Assembly: GCA_001600875.1 (NCBI GenBank)
Contig: BCLD01000018.1
Span: forward strand, 210,084 to 274,083
DNA length: 64,000 nucleotides
Direction: 5' to 3'
Source: Solicoccozyma terricola
Lineage: Eukaryota; Basidiomycota; Tremellomycetes; Filobasidiales; Piskurozymaceae
Shown here: in pieces, positions 1-11,611 of the stretch
Layout: each line of letters opens with the position of its first letter
Numbering within the stretch: position 1 is the first letter of the stretch
Translations under genes and position numbers: made by a program
The notes under the pieces: generated by a model
What the model saw: only the letters and a program-made list of their open reading frames with translations
Databases searched by the model: none
Told to the model about the DNA's origin: nothing

Positions 1-433
1 CCCCCCCCCCCAACCCCCCACCCCCCTACTTCCGGATACTAGACACCATTTAGGCGAGACACAGTTCAAGAGAGGGAAACAAAAACAAAAACAAAAGGAG
101 GCGTTCGAACATAGACACTAAACAATTGTAATTAGATACATGGGACATGGATGGGCGTGCGGGGGAGTGGGATGTATATATGGATGGACGGATGGAAGGG
201 ATGGAGGGATGGAAAGGGATGGAAAGTCAGGGACGTGGTAGTAGTGTGCGGAGTCAGGAACAATCCCGGAAGCTCAAGAGATGGTACCTAGCCCTTAAGA
301 TGTTTCGCATCGCAGGGAGAGACATACGGAGAGGAGGAGATCCAGATCGACCTCGGTCATAAAAAAAAATGGAGTACCGTCTAGGTCCCAAGAAAAGGGT
401 GATGAAAAAGGTACGCGAATGTTTAGACTGTAT

Positions 434-650
434 TTGTGTTGGTGGATTTTTGTTTGGTCGGGGGAACGCAGTGAGCGTTTTTTGTTTTCTTTTGCGCAGC
501 CGAAGAACTATTTTTTGTTTCGAACGGAGTATGAGCCATTCATCCTTTTCTTCGTGGAGCCAAAAACAAAAAAACACTATAAACTATTCTCGTGCGAGCA
601 CATTGAGTTATTCAGTGCTTTTTGCGGAGTCGAAGACTATTCCTCAATTG
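434..650 (+). repeat. Divergent copy of hairpin-prone GCGNAG element (copy A)
   Basis: Contains spaced units such as GCGCAGCCGAAGAAC (about 494) and GCGGAGTCGAAGACTAT (about 624), separated by T-rich or A-rich filler. The units look like those in the Hem25 and SMG7 introns but are more degenerate. No host gene is visible here, so whether it is intronic is unknown. Confidence 0.35.
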
Positions 651-727
651 CATAAACTAAAAACAAAAGTCATATTCCAACGATGAGCGAGCAGGGTAGG
701 CAGTCTTTTTTCTGAAATCGAGCCCTT

Positions 728-751
728 CCCCCCCCCCCCCCCCCGCCCCCC
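728..751. repeat. Poly(C) run
   Basis: Seventeen C, one G, then six C. It is intergenic and one of a large set of G/C homopolymers in this window. Confidence 0.9.
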
Positions 752-1462
752 TCTCCCAGCAACGAAGAAAGAAAAGAGGGGGTGAAAGGGGGGAGGGGGC
801 CTGCGAGGCAACGCCACTCCACTTCCACTCCCCTGCTTCAGCTCCACCCTCAATACCAAAGAGTAAGAAACATGACAATGTCCAAGCGAACAGGGTTTCT
901 TCGTAACCGATCACCCTGGAATGGAATGCCGTGCACCAAAAAACTCTGGGAATAGATGTATATTTATATATCGGACCAACCCTCGTCTCGTCTCGATCGA
1001 TGACAAGGAATCGGAAAGGGAAATGGAATTGGCTCGGAGGATTTTCTTATTTTATTGGAACGTTGTCATTCTCGGACGCGTTGGCTGGGGTTTCGTCGTG
1101 ATGATCGGAAAAATGGAAGATTGTATGGTCCTGGGATACCTTTGGGACATGCAGTGATTTACGTTTTATCCCGTAGCACTTGACTGTAACGCAAGTAGAT
1201 AGATACCTAGCCCGGAATTACCTTTACTCGTAGTACTCAAGGGTACACGTGTGTTCTCACGATGGGACCACCTGCAAGATATCACCATCACCCACATTCC
1301 TCATGGTAATTGGATGCTATCACCGTCGATATGATCAACCCTGCGTTCTGAACACCCGTTCTCTCCGTCCACAAATAATTACCCACCGAATTGTAATCAC
1401 TACATCTCTCACTATCTATACCTCGGCTTCTGCCTCCTCCATTAAATCCCATCCCCCAAGTC

Positions 1463-2760
1463 ATGTCATCCAACCGTCCAACCTGTCTCGTTCGTGGATC
1501 AATCAGTATGTTCCCTTTTCTTTTGGGTTATTCAACCTTGGGGCTTACGATTGATACCCTCTTGGAAAAAAATCCACCCCAATGTCATCTCACATCTCTG
1601 GCAAAACCTCACCCCCCCAGACATCGATGAATTCTACCATGTTCCACATATCGTTCTTCCAGGTCAAACGATCAGTGCGACTTCCATCACACGTCGACTT
1701 GGTGGGAAAGGTGGAAATCAAGCTAAAGCAGCAGCATGTGCAGGTGCATATGTCATCATGGATGGAATAGTAGGTGATGATGTTGAAGGAAGAAATGCAG
1801 TCGAGGAATTGTGTAATGTTGACAAAGGTGGAGGTGGTGTTATTGGGAAAGAACGATTGAGGTTTTGGAAAGGAGGAGTGACGGGGAAAGCAGTTATTCA
1901 GTTGGCAAACGATGGAGAGAACAGTATCAGTGAGTTGTGATTGTTTTCCCCAAGTGGTGGTTCCCCCATGTCGATTTAGAAGCAGTGTTATCTTACGCCA
2001 AATAGAAAAACAGTCATTCTCGCTGGAGCAAACTTTGCAAATCTCCCACCACCTTCTCCATTAATCCCAACAACCACAACCCACCTCCTGCTCGCCAATG
2101 AGATTCCATTCGCTTCAACGATACAATATCTCACAGTCGCTCACTCTGCCGGCGTAACAACACTTTGGAATCCATCTCCAATGCCAACGACTGAACAACT
2201 TCAACATGTTCCTTGGGCTTCATTAGATTGGTTGATAGTCAATGAAGGAGAGTTGGAAGAAATCATTCATGCGTTACGTGGGGGAAAAATCGATTTAAAT
2301 AACGTCCAAGTCGAATCAATAGCGAATTCACTAGATGATCTTTTAGGAAATACAATCAACATCGCTTGTACACTCGGTTCATCCGGTATTTTCCTCCTTC
2401 ATCGTATAGGATCCGAATCTCAAAAACAAATTTTACGTGTTCCATGTGGTAAACTCGTCTCACCTGTAAAAGATACCACTGGAGCGGGAGATTGTTTCGC
2501 TGGGAGTTTTGTTGCTGGATTAATGAGGATGAAACAGGATGGGATGGAGACGAGTGAGAGATTGAAGGAGGTGGTTGAGGAATGTATGACTGTGAGTCTG
2601 TTGCCATGGGAGGGTCTTTTTTTCTTTTTTGTCCAACCACGGGGTTACTGAAACGCTTATACGTATGCCCCCGGAATAAAAGGCATGTGCGATGTGCGTT
2701 GAGAAAGAAGGAGCACAGGACAGCTATTCGATCAGAGAAGAAGTTTTGAGGCGATTATGA
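1463..2760 (+). CDS. RBK1: Ribokinase (PfkB family)
   Basis: Phosphorylates D-ribose to ribose-5-phosphate in the cytosol. Four exons can be joined in frame: 1463-1505, 1621-1929, 2014-2591 and 2683-2760, giving 335 residues, close to the family length. The first exon supplies an N-terminus ending in RGSI that leads into the sugar-binding strand DEFYHVP. Exon 2 has the GGKGGNQA glycine motif of PfkB kinases. Exon 3 has ILAGAN, the NEGE segment and the anion-hole/catalytic DTTGAGD motif with the catalytic Asp. The last exon gives a CAMCVEKEGA tail typical of ribokinases. The start is the only ATG that splices into the conserved frame. It is convergent with the next gene. Adenosine kinase and other PfkB members fit less well. 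Confidence 0.93.
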
Positions 2761-2952
2761 AAAAAAAACCAAAAGAAAAGGCTCTATGGGTCCTGATCCT
2801 GATGTAGGTCCCATGGCGATGTGCACGCCAATCTGATATCATGAACAACCAACCCCAATCTTCCATATCATCCCATCATTGCATGTTCATCACATCGAGA
2901 TAATTCTAAAACCCGAGGCCTTCCACCCAGCCTTGCTGTTTTGATGAGCAGA

Positions 2953-4451
2953 CTACGAAATCCACCTCCTTATCATCTCAATAGCAGCTTCCGTCCCTTC
3001 TCCGACGGTACCACTGATAGGGTCGTTTGGACCGATGGTCTTTCCAGCGACAGAATAACTATCGAGCAGAGAAAAAAAAACGTAAAACGTAAATCCCTCG
3101 GGCTAGAATGAGAATCTATCCAAAGACGACGACACGTACGAGAAGAACATGATTTTCATTGTGAGAGCGATGGCAGCGTGAAGGACGACGACGACGATGA
3201 TAAGGAGGCGAGGAAGTTTACTATCGGATGACTGGCATGGAGAGCAAGTGATAGATGAGGACGCGATTTTAAAACACCTGAAGAGTGAGGACCGGACGTG
3301 CACTTACAGCTGATAGGACAGGATAAACATTCCGAACGCTGGGATGTTTCGGGGTTTCATCAGTTGGGCTCTCAAGCCTTTTCTTTTTCTTTTTTTAACA
3401 CTCACAGAAAGTATCCAGATGAAATGGCAGCTCCACCAACGAGGATCCATCTCATGATTGGAATCGGGATGACGCACAACACCTAGTCACCGCCTCTCGT
3501 CAGTCTCCAGAGTTCACCAAATACCATCACCCCTCCGCCCTAGCACTCACTGAAACAGGTATAAACACACCCATCGCATAACCCCACAGCGCCAACGCCT
3601 CTACCAGAGTCCACTCTGCAATCCCTACACTCGCTCCTCCCGTCGCAATACTCTCGTTCCTACTGACCCACTTGGTCGCCGCCCAGAACAACGCAGGGAA
3701 GACGAGTCCGTAGCAGTATATGAGAGTGACGCAGAGGGAGAGAAGAGTTAGATCGGTCTTGTATGGAGCGTCCGGGTTGGCGATGTATGCCGAAAGAGAG
3801 GAGGAGAGCGACGAGGAGAGGTAGATGGAGAGGATCAGGGTCGTGAGTACCCAGAATGGTCCTGTGCGGTATGAGCGTGTCAGAGAGAGAGACGATCAAT
3901 AACAAGGAAAAGAATGAGAACTACTCACCATACAAGTCAATCCTCTCCTCGCATACATCGTTGATGAATCCATCCTTTGGTATACAAGCCTGAAAGCATC
4001 GATGTCGGATTGTGGCGGTAGTCACGTCAAAGTAGCCCTGGTAGTATGTGAAATTGAAGGGAGAATACGGGACTGACACTGTGGGGATTCAATCGCGTTA
4101 GGAACACGGCCTCGCTAGTGACCTCCCTCGCTGCTTACCCTGTTGTGGGTGCGGTGACGTTCGACCTTGGTCAGATTGTCCGCCGGCGTTTGTATCTAGG
4201 AAGTCTGAGAGAGTGTGAAGCAACCTGTCAGCCGTCAGAGTACGACGTACATGGTAGTCGCCAAACTCACTCTGGAATTGGAGACCAGATGGTGTGCTCT
4301 TGCCTTGACCACCGATATCACCGGCAAACTACACAACGCGATATGGTCAAGCACTGCATCAGCTCGTAGCGTCTGGATGCGGGAGTGTGCAAGGACGGAC
4401 ACCAACCTCCTCGTCGACGTCGACTACAGCATAACCACCTTGATGCGCCAT
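2953..4451 (-). CDS. Yip1-domain Golgi membrane protein (YIPF1/YIPF2, Yip5-like)
   Basis: Polytopic Golgi/endosome protein of the Yip1 family, which interacts with Rab GTPases. At least seven small exons are needed. A hydrophilic N-terminus begins MAHQGGYAVVDVDEE. The hallmark segment YYQGYFDV follows, then RIDLYGPFWVLTT, which is the DLYGPFW motif at the first membrane helix, then several hydrophobic segments. These include a WGYAMGVFIP helix and a PIPIMRWILV loop that line up with YIPF1/2. The C-terminal exon runs from VAGKTIGPNDP to the stop at 2953. The start at 4451 is the ATG giving the family-like acidic leader. A TCACGTGA octamer lies about 95 nt upstream. YIPF1/2-type is my best subfamily call; Yip4/YIPF6 is less likely. 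Confidence 0.82.
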
Positions 4452-4542
4452 GCTGATCAGATCACTTGTTCATGTACTGGTTGCCATCCTCATCATCATC
4501 GACACCGAACTGGGCGAGAACCGGGGGCTTGGTTACATTCCA

Positions 4543-4550
4543 TCACGTGA
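4543..4550. promoter_or_regulatory. CACGTG site upstream of YIPF-like gene
   Basis: Perfect palindrome TCACGTGA, 92-99 nt before the start codon at 4451. The CACGTG core is the classic bHLH (Cbf1-type) site. The same core recurs before many genes of this window. Confidence 0.5.
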
Positions 4551-4608
4551 CCGGCTCCATACCACCGTCCACCACCCTCACCACCACCTCACCACCGCAC
4601 CCCCCTAT

Positions 4609-7443
4609 CTACTTGCCCAGCGAGAATGAGAATCCACCGCCCGTCGAACTCGGTCCAGGACTAGGAGCCGGAGACATAGACTGTCCTGCTTTGGTTCTGT
4701 GCAAGCCAATCTTTCGTCAGTACACTGTGCTATCCCGAAAACTACATGACAAACCCCGCATAACGCACCGTCTGTTCCCACGGATCTGTCGCCCACCCGA
4801 CGACGTCGCTGCACCGCTCCCGCTTGCTACAGGTCCACTCGCACCAAAGCTGAACGCCAGACCCTGCTGACCACCCGGAGGCGCAGTTTGTCCAAAGTTG
4901 AAGCTAGCGTTTGAGCTTGGTGCGGACATGGATGGAACAGGGGACGAAGCGAGCGCCGGGGAAGAGCTTTTCCCGAACGAATTGCTGGATGGTGCGGGCG
5001 GACCGGCTCCAAAGACTGGCATACTGGATGGTGGAGCTGAAGAAATGCCGCTAGGGTTGCCAAGCGGGATGGGTCCAGATGATCCAAAGCTGAAAGATGG
5101 GCCACTGGGTCCACTGGGTTTTGGAGCTGCCGATGAGAACCCAGGAGCCTTATTCGTAGTCGAGTTTCCTATAGTCGAACCTGTCGAGGCGAACATTGGT
5201 GTACCGGATGAAGCGTTGCCGAATGGATTTGCTGATGCAGTTTGAGGTGCACCTGCTGCTGTAGTCATCTTCGAGGCACCAAAGGTGAATGAAGGGGCCG
5301 CCGGCGACGAAGCAGGCTTCGCCGCTTTAGGAGCTTTCGTTGGCGCCGCATTAGAGCCAAATGAGAATGGAGCGGGAGTCGACGTCGAAGGCTTGGTTGA
5401 TTGACCAGCGGCTGGTGCACCAGAACCAAACGAAAACGGAGTTGGTACCGCCGAAGGAGCAGCTTTCAACCCACTCGCTGGGACTGAAGCATTCGTGGAA
5501 GGAGCTCCGAATGCGAATGGGGCCGGTTTGGATGAGGTCGTCTCAGCGGTAGAGGTAGTAGCAGTTGAGAACATAGGTGGCGGTGCTGACTTGTCCGCGA
5601 ATGACCGAGATCCTGGTGCGGGACCAAGGGAGAAGGGTGTAGTCGTTTTGTTGGTATCCTTGGTCGAATCCGCTGTGGGTTGACCGAAGGAGAATGCCGG
5701 TGATGGTTTCGCTTCGGTGCTCGAAGTTGCCGTACTTGCAGATGGCAAAAGTGTCGAGATCTGGGCTACAGGCAGAGTTGTCGTCTTGTAGTCCTGTGTA
5801 GGCGTGGCGACTTCCTGCGACACATCCTTGCCCTCCTTCATTGCCACCTGCTCCTTCAAAGCCGCGGCGAGCGCCTTTGCTCTCTCCCTGTCCTCCGTCT
5901 CCGTCATCTCCCTACCGCGAAGTCGAGAGATGCTCGGACTGCCTCTGAGCGCCGGACTACCAACGCGCGGGCTACCGATCGACGACCCTGGAGAGCCGGT
6001 CCGCGCGAAGAAATGGCGGCCAGGAGTCACGTTGCGGAGGATGGACGGATTAGAGAGAGATGAGCGGATGGGAGACGCAGTTCCAGGAAGGTGGTAGAGC
6101 GAGCGAATCATGCGAAGAGCCTGCGAGAGGGTAGAGTGAGGCATTGGTCACCAGGTATTGGCTTAATTGATGACGAACACTCACCTCGGTTGGGGTTGGC
6201 GCCTGGGCTGCAGCGGCGGTGGGCTCCGTTTCCGTGTCACTCTCTTGCCATCCAAGTTGCTTGTTCGTCTGAGCTTGTGCTATTTCTTCCTCTGTGAGCC
6301 ACTTTTCAACCAGGACTTTGTGTCTGTGCGAGGAACCGACTTGTCAGGTACTTCTCATAGCGAGGACTAGAATGTTGGAACACACTTGATATTCCGGTCT
6401 GGATGTTTAGAGTCCTTTGGCTGCATGAAACGAACGGGAACATTCAGGAACGTGCAGGCTTCCCGATAATACCGTCCATCTACCCCCACTCACCATATTG
6501 TACTTGTTACGAATCTCTTTGACAACCACCGCCTTCCTGGTAATCCCATCATCTCCCAATTTCCATCTCATTCCATTCCGATCCACCCACTCGTCTCCTA
6601 TCCTCCTCTTCGGTTCCACGATCCCCTGTTTGAGAGTCTTCCCAAGTGTACGTCGTGGTGTCTTCATAGATTGACGTTGTGGCCGACGAGAGTACCCAAC
6701 ACGCCTAGTCCGGAGAGTATACTCTTTTCCATCCTCCTCAGCCTCTGCGTCGTCGTCGTCGTCTGGCATGCTTCGATCGTCATCCCCTTGACCAGAGGCT
6801 GTGGAAGCTGCATCCGATACAGACCGGGACATCTTTCCTCGCTTTGGGTGACGGCGGTGACTAATCGTAGATTCAGCATCGACATCGTCAATATATCGCT
6901 TCTTGCCTCGATCAAGTTGGTCCAGCTCATCCACTTGGGAGCCTTCATCCATTTCATCCTCTTCTTGATCACCTCCTGCGGTCGACGAATTGCTAGGAGT
7001 CTCTTCTTTTGTTGCGATCTTTCTCCGTTGGATTATGCGTCGATCATGACGCGCTTCCTCATGTTCCTCCTCAGACGGCTCCTCCCGCTTCCTTCGACGG
7101 GCCGGTTTGACGACCTCATCCTCTTGCTCTACTTCTCTACGACTACGTTTCCCTCTCTCATTCCTCTCTCTCGCCTCATCCTCCTCAGAATCGTCGTAAC
7201 CTCGCTTTCCGAGCTTGGACGGCGGTACACCCGATCGAGATGCTACACGACGAATTACTTGTTGAGAGGACGGTTGACGGACGGGTGCTCGACGAGGTGA
7301 TGCTGGATGGTGATGACGAGAGAGCTGATGGCCTCGAGAGTCGGAGTAGGTAGGTGATTGGTATCTGAAGTTACGGAATGGTACTGAGCATATAGCAGAC
7401 AGATGTTTAGGCCGCACAACACCCACCCTGCCGTCTGAGTCAT
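4609..7443 (-). CDS. FG-repeat nucleoporin (nuclear-basket Nup1/Nup60/Nup153-like)
   Basis: Predicted nuclear pore component. Exon 1 is very short (MTQTA...). It is followed by a long, strongly charged N-terminal region rich in RRKR-type clusters and acidic stretches, then a compact segment that includes DEWVDRNGMRWKLGDDG, a PKDSKHPDRN exon and VEKWLTEEEI. After a small intron, the 4717-6144 exon carries SSxxRN-type basic sequence and then about eight FSFG/FAFG/FTFG repeats separated by Ser/Thr/Ala/Pro-rich linkers. The last exon ends in GGGFSFSLGK. FSFG repeats bind karyopherins during transport. The basic N-terminus plus C-terminal FxFG repeats is the layout of basket nucleoporins, but I cannot decide between Nup1, Nup60 and a lineage-specific member. 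The head-to-tail gene upstream leaves only about 100 nt for a promoter. Confidence 0.75.
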
Positions 7444-7547
7444 CCCATGCTGCTCCTGATCTAGAGCCCGTAAAGCTGTTCTAGAAAGTTGTCTAGCAAT
7501 TGGTGGTCGCTCGACTTGATGTTAAAATCGTAGTCGACGTAGATCCG

Positions 7548-8070
7548 TCAGTCCTGGAAAAAATCGCTGCCGAGTCTCACAAACCCACCCTTCCCCAACT
7601 CCACCCTCCGTCCAAGCGGCGAGTCAAGTCGTCGTCTGATTCCATCTCCGTTCGGCACATGCAATCGAGCAGCAGATAGAGTCGAAGTTCGTTGTTGAGG
7701 AGATTTTATCGATTTGACTGGCGTTGCCGCTCGACGAGATTCCTCCACTGCCGATGCTGCTTCCTTGAATGGTCTGCCGGAAGGGGATGCAAGTCGCCGT
7801 CAGTCTCGAAGGACGAGTTGCCAAGCATCATGGAATTACCTCTTGTCAGAGTCTGGGATCCCATACCGTCTTCTTTGCTCACTGCGACGTTTCATGCGCA
7901 TCTAGAAGTTAGCTTTCGGTCTTGTGGTGGTAAAATCGCCCGAAGTTTGGCCAAACCTACAGTCTGAAATCTCTATCTCTCGTGGCCTGAGACACCTTGT
8001 GCTTGAGCTGTCTGAACGAGAGGTACGCTACCACCGCCAGTACAACATATACCCACAGTTGCCAGCCCAT
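7548..8070 (-). CDS. Small single-helix membrane protein with GIPDSDKRPF motif
   Basis: Three exons join in frame. Exon 1 starts at 8070 with MGWQLWVYVVLAVVAYLSF, one N-terminal hydrophobic helix, followed by a basic stretch. Exon 2 adds EQRRRYGIPDSDKR, and exon 3 starts PFKEAASA and runs to the stop at 7548. The product is about 120 residues, with a basic cytosolic tail ending GGFVRLGSDFFQD. I do not recognise the family. The N-terminal anchor and basic tail suggest a signal-anchored ER or mitochondrial outer-membrane protein, but that is inference. The motif YGIPDSDKRPF is spread over an exon junction and all joins keep frame, which argues that the gene is real. Confidence 0.6.
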
Positions 8071-8453
8071 GTTGCTTGTTGGATTGATATTACTAGATGG
8101 TCGTGTTTGGTGGTTGAAGATGCGACCTCTCAACTTTTCTGGATGACGCGTCACAGCGCTCTAGCGCTCTTGTGGGAGAAATCAGGGCGACCGGTCATAC
8201 ATCATCCCTCGCGCTACACGAATACATGTCCATACTGGGAATGGTAGCCATCGTTCCAAGTATCCCCATTCCTGGCAGCTCTTTATCCATGTTCACGAAT
8301 CGTTCTAGCTAGCAGAGTTCAGAGCAAGGGGGCGAGGGCTCGACGCAGATCCAAGCCCGGTCGGGGTCGGCCTCTCGCGGCTTGCTCGCCTGCGCCTGCA
8401 TCGATGTAATCTCTCGTTGGGTGTATATCATATCCACGGAGCTCGAGAAACCC
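8071..8453. other. Spacer between two minus-strand genes
   Basis: Holds the 3' end region of the SMG7-like gene and the promoter of the small membrane-protein gene. No further gene or repeat seen. Confidence 0.5.
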
Positions 8454-11400
8454 TCATGACCCAAACGGCGAGAAAGAATACCCCGCAGGTCTCCCTTGAC
8501 CCGGAGCATTTGCAAAGTCCCGCTTCTCTCCGAATGGAAGGTATGATGCATCGCGATGAGCCGTAGCTGGACCACCAACTGCAGACCAGGGACTACCGGA
8601 CGGTGCTGCGTTACTTTGCCCAGCGGTGATGGGAGTTCCGAAAGCGCTGGGCCAGGGACTAGTCAGGCCGGGACCGGGTCCGTTAGAAAACGGTGCAGTG
8701 GGCTGGAATCCATCTCCAGCATGACCGGATAGAGGCGTTCTTGCATATCCCGAGCCAGAGCCGCTTCTGGGGTTGGACGCCGGCTGCCCGCTACTTTCAC
8801 CTGCACCCAAGGACCAGATCGACGAACGGTGTCCCTGCGGTGCAATGACTGGTGTACCGAAGAGTAGATTAGGCGAAGTAGTGGCGGTGGGCGCCTCGGG
8901 ATGCGGCCTGCCTGAGAATGAGCCGGCATCGCCAGGATGGCCCGAGTTGAGAGGCGTGGATCCGATCATGAGAGATTGGAGGAGGTCTTCGGCGGTGGCA
9001 ACAGGTTGGTGAACGTGTCTACCATCAGCATGTCCCGAGCGTATGCCAGCAAGCTGGGGTGTAGAAAGGTAAGGATTGTCTGAGAGAAGTGACGTGTTGA
9101 TGTGAGGCATAGCTCTAAAGTAAATGTTTCAGCTTGGTGGACTTCAATATCGTGGACCAAGGATACTCACCTGTTACCCCATACAACCTCCTCATCGTCA
9201 TCGTCGAAATCATTTACCACCCTGTCGTAGTCCTCGTCTGCGACACTGCTCCCATCTGTCATTGTCGCTCGCATCGCCATATTGACCGGGTCGTCTTCGG
9301 TTTCCGTACTGACCGAAGCGATGTCGGCATCGACATCTTCTGCAACTCCACCCGGCACGGGAAACTGCATTTGCTGACCAGCGGCAGCGAGCGGCGCTGA
9401 AGTACGTTCCACATCGTCTAAAGAAAGGCGAGTCGGACGTGGCTGGACAAAATGACCATTCAGCACTTTCGTGGCAAATGCACCTCTATTCCGAAAGAGG
9501 CCAGTCCGCTGTGGGAGGTTCAAAACATCAGATTGCGACCGGGGCTAAACATCACATGGACACTCACGTCACCCTGCACTATCATCTTGCCATCCACGAG
9601 TAGATCCGAGATCCTCATCAACTGCTCTTCGTTGGGATGGACGCTACCGCGACCGTTCCGCTCGGCCTTGTTGGCCGCCTCTCCGGTCAAGCCAGTGGTC
9701 ATCTCCAACATGCCGCGTTTCAGTGGCACAAACCCGCGCATGTCGTAGTCCTCCTCGAGCGGTTCTGATAGCATGGGGAGTTTTTCGAGTGGGAAAAGGG
9801 CTTCCATTCGGCCCAAAAACTCTAGATAAATGTCCCAGAATCGAGTGATGCCGTCCTGAATGGAGGCATTCCCACTAGCGAGTGCGGACGGGGTGGATGT
9901 CATATCGGGGGACAGGAGTGTGTCCTGGTTCGATTTAAGCCATTTGGAGAAGATGCGCAGCGGAGGAAGGAGTCTTCGAACGACAGCTGAGATCTTGAGA
10001 TGCATTCGTTCGTCGTCCTCGTAGTCTTCTATGGCGGAATCATCCATATCTCCACGATGCATCGCCTCCAATTTCTCCTGCCCCAAGGCCTCTCCAAACT
10101 CGTCCGACGCGACCTCCAACAATGTTCCGGTCATAAGTAGTGTATACTCGAGGTATATCCTCTCGTGAGCAGCTGCTCCACCAAACTGAGCTTCTGTTTT
10201 ACCTAATCGAGTCTGCCAATGCGCTGCGATGCACATGACGATGACTTTTGCGATGGTTTCGGTGGGCACAAGACGAGCAGCGACGGTTGATCGAACGTGA
10301 TCGCGATGTGCATTGACGAGTTTGACGAGGTAGTGAGATCTGAGGGCGGTGGAATGTGGGATGTTAAAAAATTGCCAGACTCCGGGTCAGATCGAGGCCC
10401 AATATCTCGTCCCAACTCACTCATCACCTAAATACAAAGTCGCTTGCAACACCATCATCTCCTCCTTTACAGCATTCGCCTCTTCACCAACCACAAGATC
10501 CTTGAACCCATCCATACCTTCCATCTCACACAATCTCGTCCAATCGATCAAGACACGCTTAAACGTTTTGACTAAATTATGCTCTGCCGTTGCAAACGGT
10601 TGAGAAACAGCCAATGCACGTAGATAACAGTATAGAGAAGTGAATGTGTCGGATGTTGATGCCGATACGAGAGCTAGCTGATTCCATGGATTACCTAGAA
10701 GTCCCAGAACACAAGTAGCGTCAATCTACACCGCTGAAATCCAGCTTCCCCTCCCTAGCACAACGTATAAAACACTTTCGAACTCACCATTATCAGGCGA
10801 CAAACCTCTTGCAACCTCATAAAACCTCTTTGCCCCCCCATATCTCTCTTTCCCAACCCCATTCTCACCATTTTTCTTCCTCCTTTCTCTCTCCAAACCA
10901 TATTGCTCTTTGTACCTTTCCAAATCACCTAAACAAATCAAAGCCTTGTGAATTAATCCTAATTTCTTCTCTCCTTCTTCCGCACCGAGTTGATATCGAT
11001 GTTTAGGTATCGAATTTGTGGATTCTTCTTCATTGAGAGTGACAACACCGACAACTCGTAACCAACCCATCACGGAATCATCATCTTCAAAACCAAACAC
11101 TCTAACCCATTCACTAATCGCGTTCAAGTACCAAGCGATTTCTTGATTTAAGAATGTTTGGAATCTGGATACTAATTTCCGTAATTCAACTTGCCCTGAT
11201 TCTCCTTCTATACCTGTTCGAGTCCTGGTTGTACGACTTGATGGATGCCCAGTCGCATTGGAACCTCGTTGTTGTTGTTGTTGTTGTTGTTGTTCACTCT
11301 GATTCAATCGTTTTTCCAACCCACTTATCAATGATCGATATGAAGTAATCAAGAGATGTGATGTTGATATCCACATATGATCTATTGATTGAGAATAAGG

Positions 11401-11484
11401 AGAAGATGGATGAAGAGTGATGAGTGAGTAATGTGCTTGTCGGAGTCTGTTTCATTTGATAGAATGGAAATGGAGGAAAGAGGT

Positions 11485-11534
<50 letters not shown>

Positions 11535-11566
11535 AAGGGGGGGGGGGGGGGGGGGTTTTTTGAATG

Positions 11567-11611
<45 letters not shown>

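Larger units (their letters stand above)
1..1462. other. No supported gene; low-complexity left end
   Basis: The window opens inside a C-rich tract. Around 150-235 there is a loose ATGGA/GGATGG-type repeat, and 728-744 is an uninterrupted run of 17 C. Positions 434-650 resemble a divergent copy of the hairpin-prone element described elsewhere in this window. Short open frames cross the region on both strands, but none shows a recognisable domain or a splice pattern that extends it. The last few hundred bases before 1463 are presumably the promoter and leader of the ribokinase gene. Confidence 0.6.

Noticed and set aside
1..36. C-rich start resembling telomeric repeats
   Set aside because: The blocks are irregular (C12, AA, C6, A, C6, TA) and not a regular CCCCCTAA-type array; more like a homopolymer contig edge.
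1463..2760. Adenosine kinase instead of ribokinase
   Set aside because: The GGKGGNQA and CAMC tail patterns and length fit ribokinase better.
7470..7540. Minus-strand stretch reading like a peptide (DYDFNIKSSDHQLLDNF)
   Set aside because: Preceded and followed by stops with no usable splice sites; it is the short promoter between two genes.
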